NCBI GenBank assembly: GCA_900556665.1
Contig: USPX01000075.1
Location: forward strand, 1 to 8,451
DNA length: 8,451 nt
Origin: an uncultured Eubacteriales bacterium
Lineage (GTDB): Bacteria > Bacillota_A > Clostridia > Lachnospirales > Cellulosilyticaceae
Direction of reading: 5' to 3'
In this document: piece by piece, positions 6,130 through 8,451 of the stretch
How the letters are laid out: each line of letters starts with the position of its first letter
How positions within the stretch are numbered: the stretch's first letter is position 1
Notes under the pieces: model-generated
What the model saw: only the letters and a program-made list of their open reading frames with translations
Told to the model about the DNA's origin: nothing
The model's database searches: none
Position numbers and translations under genes: made by a program

Positions 6130-7779
6130 ATGAAAAAATACATAAGAATAATTATAGGGTGTATGTTATTTTTTGCTTTGTATAATATTGTTTTAGGCAA
6201 TGAAAGTTTGCCTGTTGCAGCATTTGAATTTACTAAACCAGCTTATGAAAAGGGCGAAGAGATTACCATAGTAGATACAAGCTATGGGTTAAATGGTGCA
6301 AATGTGACTAAAAGAGAATGGATGGTAATTATTAATCAGCAGAAAAAATCTAGTAGTCATTTAAAATCACTTATTAATCAGTTAGATATAGGTCAACATG
6401 AAGTTTTCTTGCGTGTAAAAGACTCCAATAACATATGGAGCTTATGGTCTAGTCGAAAGCTTGTTATTACAAAAGCTAAGCCGATTAAAATTACTAGTTT
6501 TAAAACTTCTAAGACAGATTATGCAAAAGGTGAAAAAATAGAGTTTATATATACATTAGATAATCCTAATGATTTAGAAATCAAAGGACAGAAATGGCGT
6601 TATAAAAATTTAACAACTAATGGGAGCATGATTTCAGGAAAGCCGAAGTATCTTAAAAAATCGGGAAAGTATGAAGTAAGTGTGGAATTACAAGATGAAA
6701 GAGGGAATTGGTCCAATAAAGCCACTTGCATTGTCGTAGTTGGCGAAAACCAGAAAGTAAGAAATGGTTATTACCTGTTTAATGAAGGTAAACAAGGGGA
6801 TTTAATTGATGGGTATGTGGATAAAGACTACAATAAGTTTGTAGATTTATCTAGTATAGCAAATGTGGAAGTAGCCGATATCAATGGTACACTTATTATG
6901 AGTAATTCACCAGAAAGCATTCCAAGTAGTGGTATTTTATATAGAGATACTTTAGATAAAAAGGGAGTGATACTTGTACATCATGCCAATGCAACCATGC
7001 AAAATAAGAAGCTTATGATTGTAGCGACTACCAAAGAAGAGGAGCCTGTAAAACTTACAGTAAGTAATGAAGCAATTATAGGACCAAGTTCGCATATTTT
7101 AAGTAGTGGTCAGTTATCAGTAAGTACATATTTCAAGGGTAAAAGCGCAAAAGAGTACGTAATTAAAAAGGGTGAACAAACTTGTATTTATAATAGTAGT
7201 TTAAATGGCGTATGGAAGCCAAATCAAACTATAACAGGTTTGTTAGATCTTTATGCAGAGGGTAAAGTAATCTTATCAGTAGTCGCTATGGACTATACAT
7301 CTGAACTTGATAATATAGCTAAATTAGCAGTGCTTCCAGCTGATGGTACACATGTAAGAGGAACTTTTGATGTAATCAAGAGAGAATATACAGTAGATAT
7401 TAATGATTTAACACAACCTGCGAAACTTGTTTTAGGACGAGAAAGTGAGGAGTGGCTGAAAGGTAAGGATGCCTTAACAGGGCAAGAAGTAAGAAATAAA
7501 GGAAATTACGGTTTGCCAATAAATATTAAAATTAGGTGTAACAATAATATGGGTATTATATTAAATGCAAGAGGTGGAGGCTATTTAGGTGCCCTTAAAT
7601 GGAATAACAATAAAGTATTTAATGTGCCAGGTGAAGATTTATTAAGTAGTCAAAAAGTAGCAGCACTTGTTGGAATGGCTAAGGCAAATACCAGTAATGA
7701 AGTATTATATATGTTACCAAATGGTTCATCAGCACCTGTATTATTTGGATTTATTCCAGAAACATTGTGGAAGAATTAA
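6130..7779 (+). CDS. secreted protein with two PKD-like domains and an unassigned C-terminal module
   Basis: This 549-residue protein has an N-terminal signal sequence (MKKYIR, then a hydrophobic core to about residue 22) and should be exported. Two immunoglobulin-like modules of the PKD type follow. The first, about 29-115, shows AAFEFTKPAYEKGEEITIVD, then REW, with a closing VFLRVKDSNNIWS. The second, about 118-205, repeats the plan with TDYAKGEKIEFIYT, KWRY and VELQDERGNWS. Such modules usually mediate adhesion or act as spacers. The region 206-549 holds an all-beta-looking body with GPSSHILSSGQLSV (318-331), GTHVRGTF (406-413), KGNYGLPINIKI (457-468), LNARGGGYLGAL (478-489) and NGSSAPVLFGFIPE (531-544). 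These resemble surface proteins of related bacteria, but I cannot name the family. No LPXTG or C-terminal anchor is seen. The ATG is preceded by AGGGGA (6120-6125). It is probably co-transcribed with the next gene, 27 bp away. Confidence 0.8.
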   Translation: MKKYIRIIIGCMLFFALYNIVLGNESLPVAAFEFTKPAYEKGEEITIVDTSYGLNGANVTKREWMVIINQQKKSSSHLKSLINQLDIGQHEVFLRVKDSNNIWSLWSSRKLVITKAKPIKITSFKTSKTDYAKGEKIEFIYTLDNPNDLEIKGQKWRYKNLTTNGSMISGKPKYLKKSGKYEVSVELQDERGNWSNKATCIVVVGENQKVRNGYYLFNEGKQGDLIDGYVDKDYNKFVDLSSIANVEVADINGTLIMSNSPESIPSSGILYRDTLDKKGVILVHHANATMQNKKLMIVATTKEEEPVKLTVSNEAIIGPSSHILSSGQLSVSTYFKGKSAKEYVIKKGEQTCIYNSSLNGVWKPNQTITGLLDLYAEGKVILSVVAMDYTSELDNIAKLAVLPADGTHVRGTFDVIKREYTVDINDLTQPAKLVLGRESEEWLKGKDALTGQEVRNKGNYGLPINIKIRCNNNMGIILNARGGGYLGALKWNNNKVFNVPGEDLLSSQKVAALVGMAKANTSNEVLYMLPNGSSAPVLFGFIPETLWKN

Positions 7780-7806
7780 ATGTAAGAAAGTAAGAGGAGT
7801 AAGAAA

Positions 7807-8295
7807 ATGAAAATATTATTATTAGTAGACGTACAAGATGGTTATATTAATGAATTTACACAAAGAATACCAAAGGAAATTGAAAAGCATGTACAAAACT
7901 TTAATTATGATTTAGTAATTGCAACACGTTTTATTAATAAAGCAGATTCATTACATAAGTCAGAGCTTAATATGAAGGATATGACAATGCTCAGCCCACA
8001 TGCAAAGCTTGCTGAAAATATTGGGAATATAGCTGATATTGTTATTATGAAATCAACCTATACAAGTTTAACAGTAGATGTTGCTAAATTACTTGAAAAA
8101 AATCAAGTAAAAGAAGTTTATGTAGCAGGTCTTAACACAGATACAAGTGTTATGGCCACCGCCTTAGAACTTTTTGATAAAGGTATTAAACCAAAAGTGC
8201 TTTCAAACCTTTGTGGTACTATTCATGGAGTAGAGGCAAATAATGCAGCACTTCATATATTAAGAAATGCATTAGGTGAAAATAATATTTTATAA
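7807..8295 (+). CDS. isochorismatase-like hydrolase family protein with Cys-to-Ser at the nucleophile position
   Basis: This 162-residue cytoplasmic protein has the isochorismatase/nicotinamidase fold. It opens with KILLLVDVQDGY, giving the catalytic D8 and Q10 of the DxQ motif. The lysine of the triad is K82 in IMKSTYTS. The conserved segment that normally reads GxxTDxCV is here GLNTDTSV (108-115), so the nucleophilic cysteine is replaced by S114. The later NLCGTIHG (134-141) matches the usual D/N-x-C-A/G turn, but its C136 is not the catalytic one. The protein is slightly shorter than typical 180-200-residue members. GGAG (7796-7799) lies 7 nt before the ATG. The substrate cannot be told. 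The protein may be an inactive or altered member, for example a binding or regulatory protein. Its end overlaps the convergent gene by 6 bp. Confidence 0.82.
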   Translation: MKILLLVDVQDGYINEFTQRIPKEIEKHVQNFNYDLVIATRFINKADSLHKSELNMKDMTMLSPHAKLAENIGNIADIVIMKSTYTSLTVDVAKLLEKNQVKEVYVAGLNTDTSVMATALELFDKGIKPKVLSNLCGTIHGVEANNAALHILRNALGENNIL

Positions 8296-8451
8296 TTCAC
8301 CTAAATGCTTAAAGTAACGTTTTGGGATGAAGGCGTTACGTCTATTGAGATTAATACGCTCCTTAATCGTTGTAGCTTTGTAATAAGTTTTAAAAAGGTC
8401 TAAAAAAGGATCTGATGGAGGGGCTTTCATAAGTTTAAGATGCTCTTCTTC
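8290..8451 (-). CDS. probable DUF4130/TIGR03915-type putative DNA repair protein, C-terminal fragment
   Basis: An open minus-strand frame enters at 8451 and stops with TAA at 8290-8292, giving 53 residues; the rest lies outside the window. It includes APPSDPFLDLFKTYY (10-24), then ERINLNRRNAFIPKRYFKHL (31-50). The pattern of an Asp-Pro-aromatic start, a basic ERxN stretch and a closing PKRYxKHLxE resembles the C terminus of the DUF4130/TIGR03915 family, which is usually paired with a radical SAM protein and thought to act on DNA. The match is from memory of family patterns, on a short fragment. Its stop codon lies within the last codons of the convergent isochorismatase-like gene, and no terminator separates them. 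Confidence 0.55.
   Translation of the reverse strand, partial: EEEHLKLMKAPPSDPFLDLFKTYYKATTIKERINLNRRNAFIPKRYFKHLGEL

Noticed and set aside
6148..6162. Possible lipobox (IIGC, Cys at residue 11) in the secreted protein
   Set aside because: The cysteine falls at the start of the hydrophobic core, with only about four hydrophobic residues before it and a long hydrophobic stretch after it. An ordinary signal peptide fits better.
8314..8339. Inverted repeat GTAACG / CGTTAC after the isochorismatase-like gene
   Set aside because: The stem is only 6 bp with a 14-nt loop, has no U-run, and lies inside the coding sequence of the minus-strand gene, so it is not a credible terminator.

Overview
The window is AT-rich, its ribosome binding sites are strong and close to AGGAGG, and its proteins resemble those of Gram-positive anaerobes. 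It most likely comes from a clostridial Firmicute, perhaps of the Lachnospiraceae or Cellulosilyticum type. That placement rests on composition and protein style only. Genes fill almost all of it, and no gap exceeds about 200 bases.

Left part (1-2154). The window opens in the last 28 codons of a plus-strand sensor histidine kinase. This runs into a bidirectional hairpin terminator shared with a minus-strand two-component operon: an OmpR-family response regulator (1477-2154) followed 3 nt later by its membrane histidine kinase (154-1473).

Centre (2155-6014). A 201-bp divergent control region separates the regulator from a plus-strand three-gene operon. It holds five CTTAAA-type hexamers, three facing one way and two the other, at 10-11 bp steps. 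They look like a binding array for an OmpR-family regulator. The operon encodes a soluble VTC-type polyphosphate-polymerase-like protein (2356-3033), a multi-spanning DUF4956 membrane protein (3069-3755), and a large CotH-like secreted kinase anchored by two membrane segments (3768-5930). The CotH protein has a Gly/Pro-rich insert in its kinase domain that contains a 16-residue tandem repeat. A strong terminator (5951-6014) closes the operon. The set suggests a cytoplasmic nucleotide-using enzyme, a membrane partner and an extracytoplasmic kinase-like protein acting together, perhaps in cell-surface phosphorylation or polyphosphate handling, with a two-component system sensing an envelope signal. 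The individual families are recognisable, but their joint function is inference. This is the most interesting system in the window.

Right part (6015-8451). A secreted protein with two PKD-like domains and an unrecognised C-terminal module (6130-7779) is followed by a short isochorismatase-like protein (7807-8295) whose expected nucleophilic cysteine reads as serine. That gene meets, tail to tail and with a 6-bp overlap, the C-terminal end of a minus-strand gene resembling the DUF4130/TIGR03915 putative DNA repair family (8290-8451).
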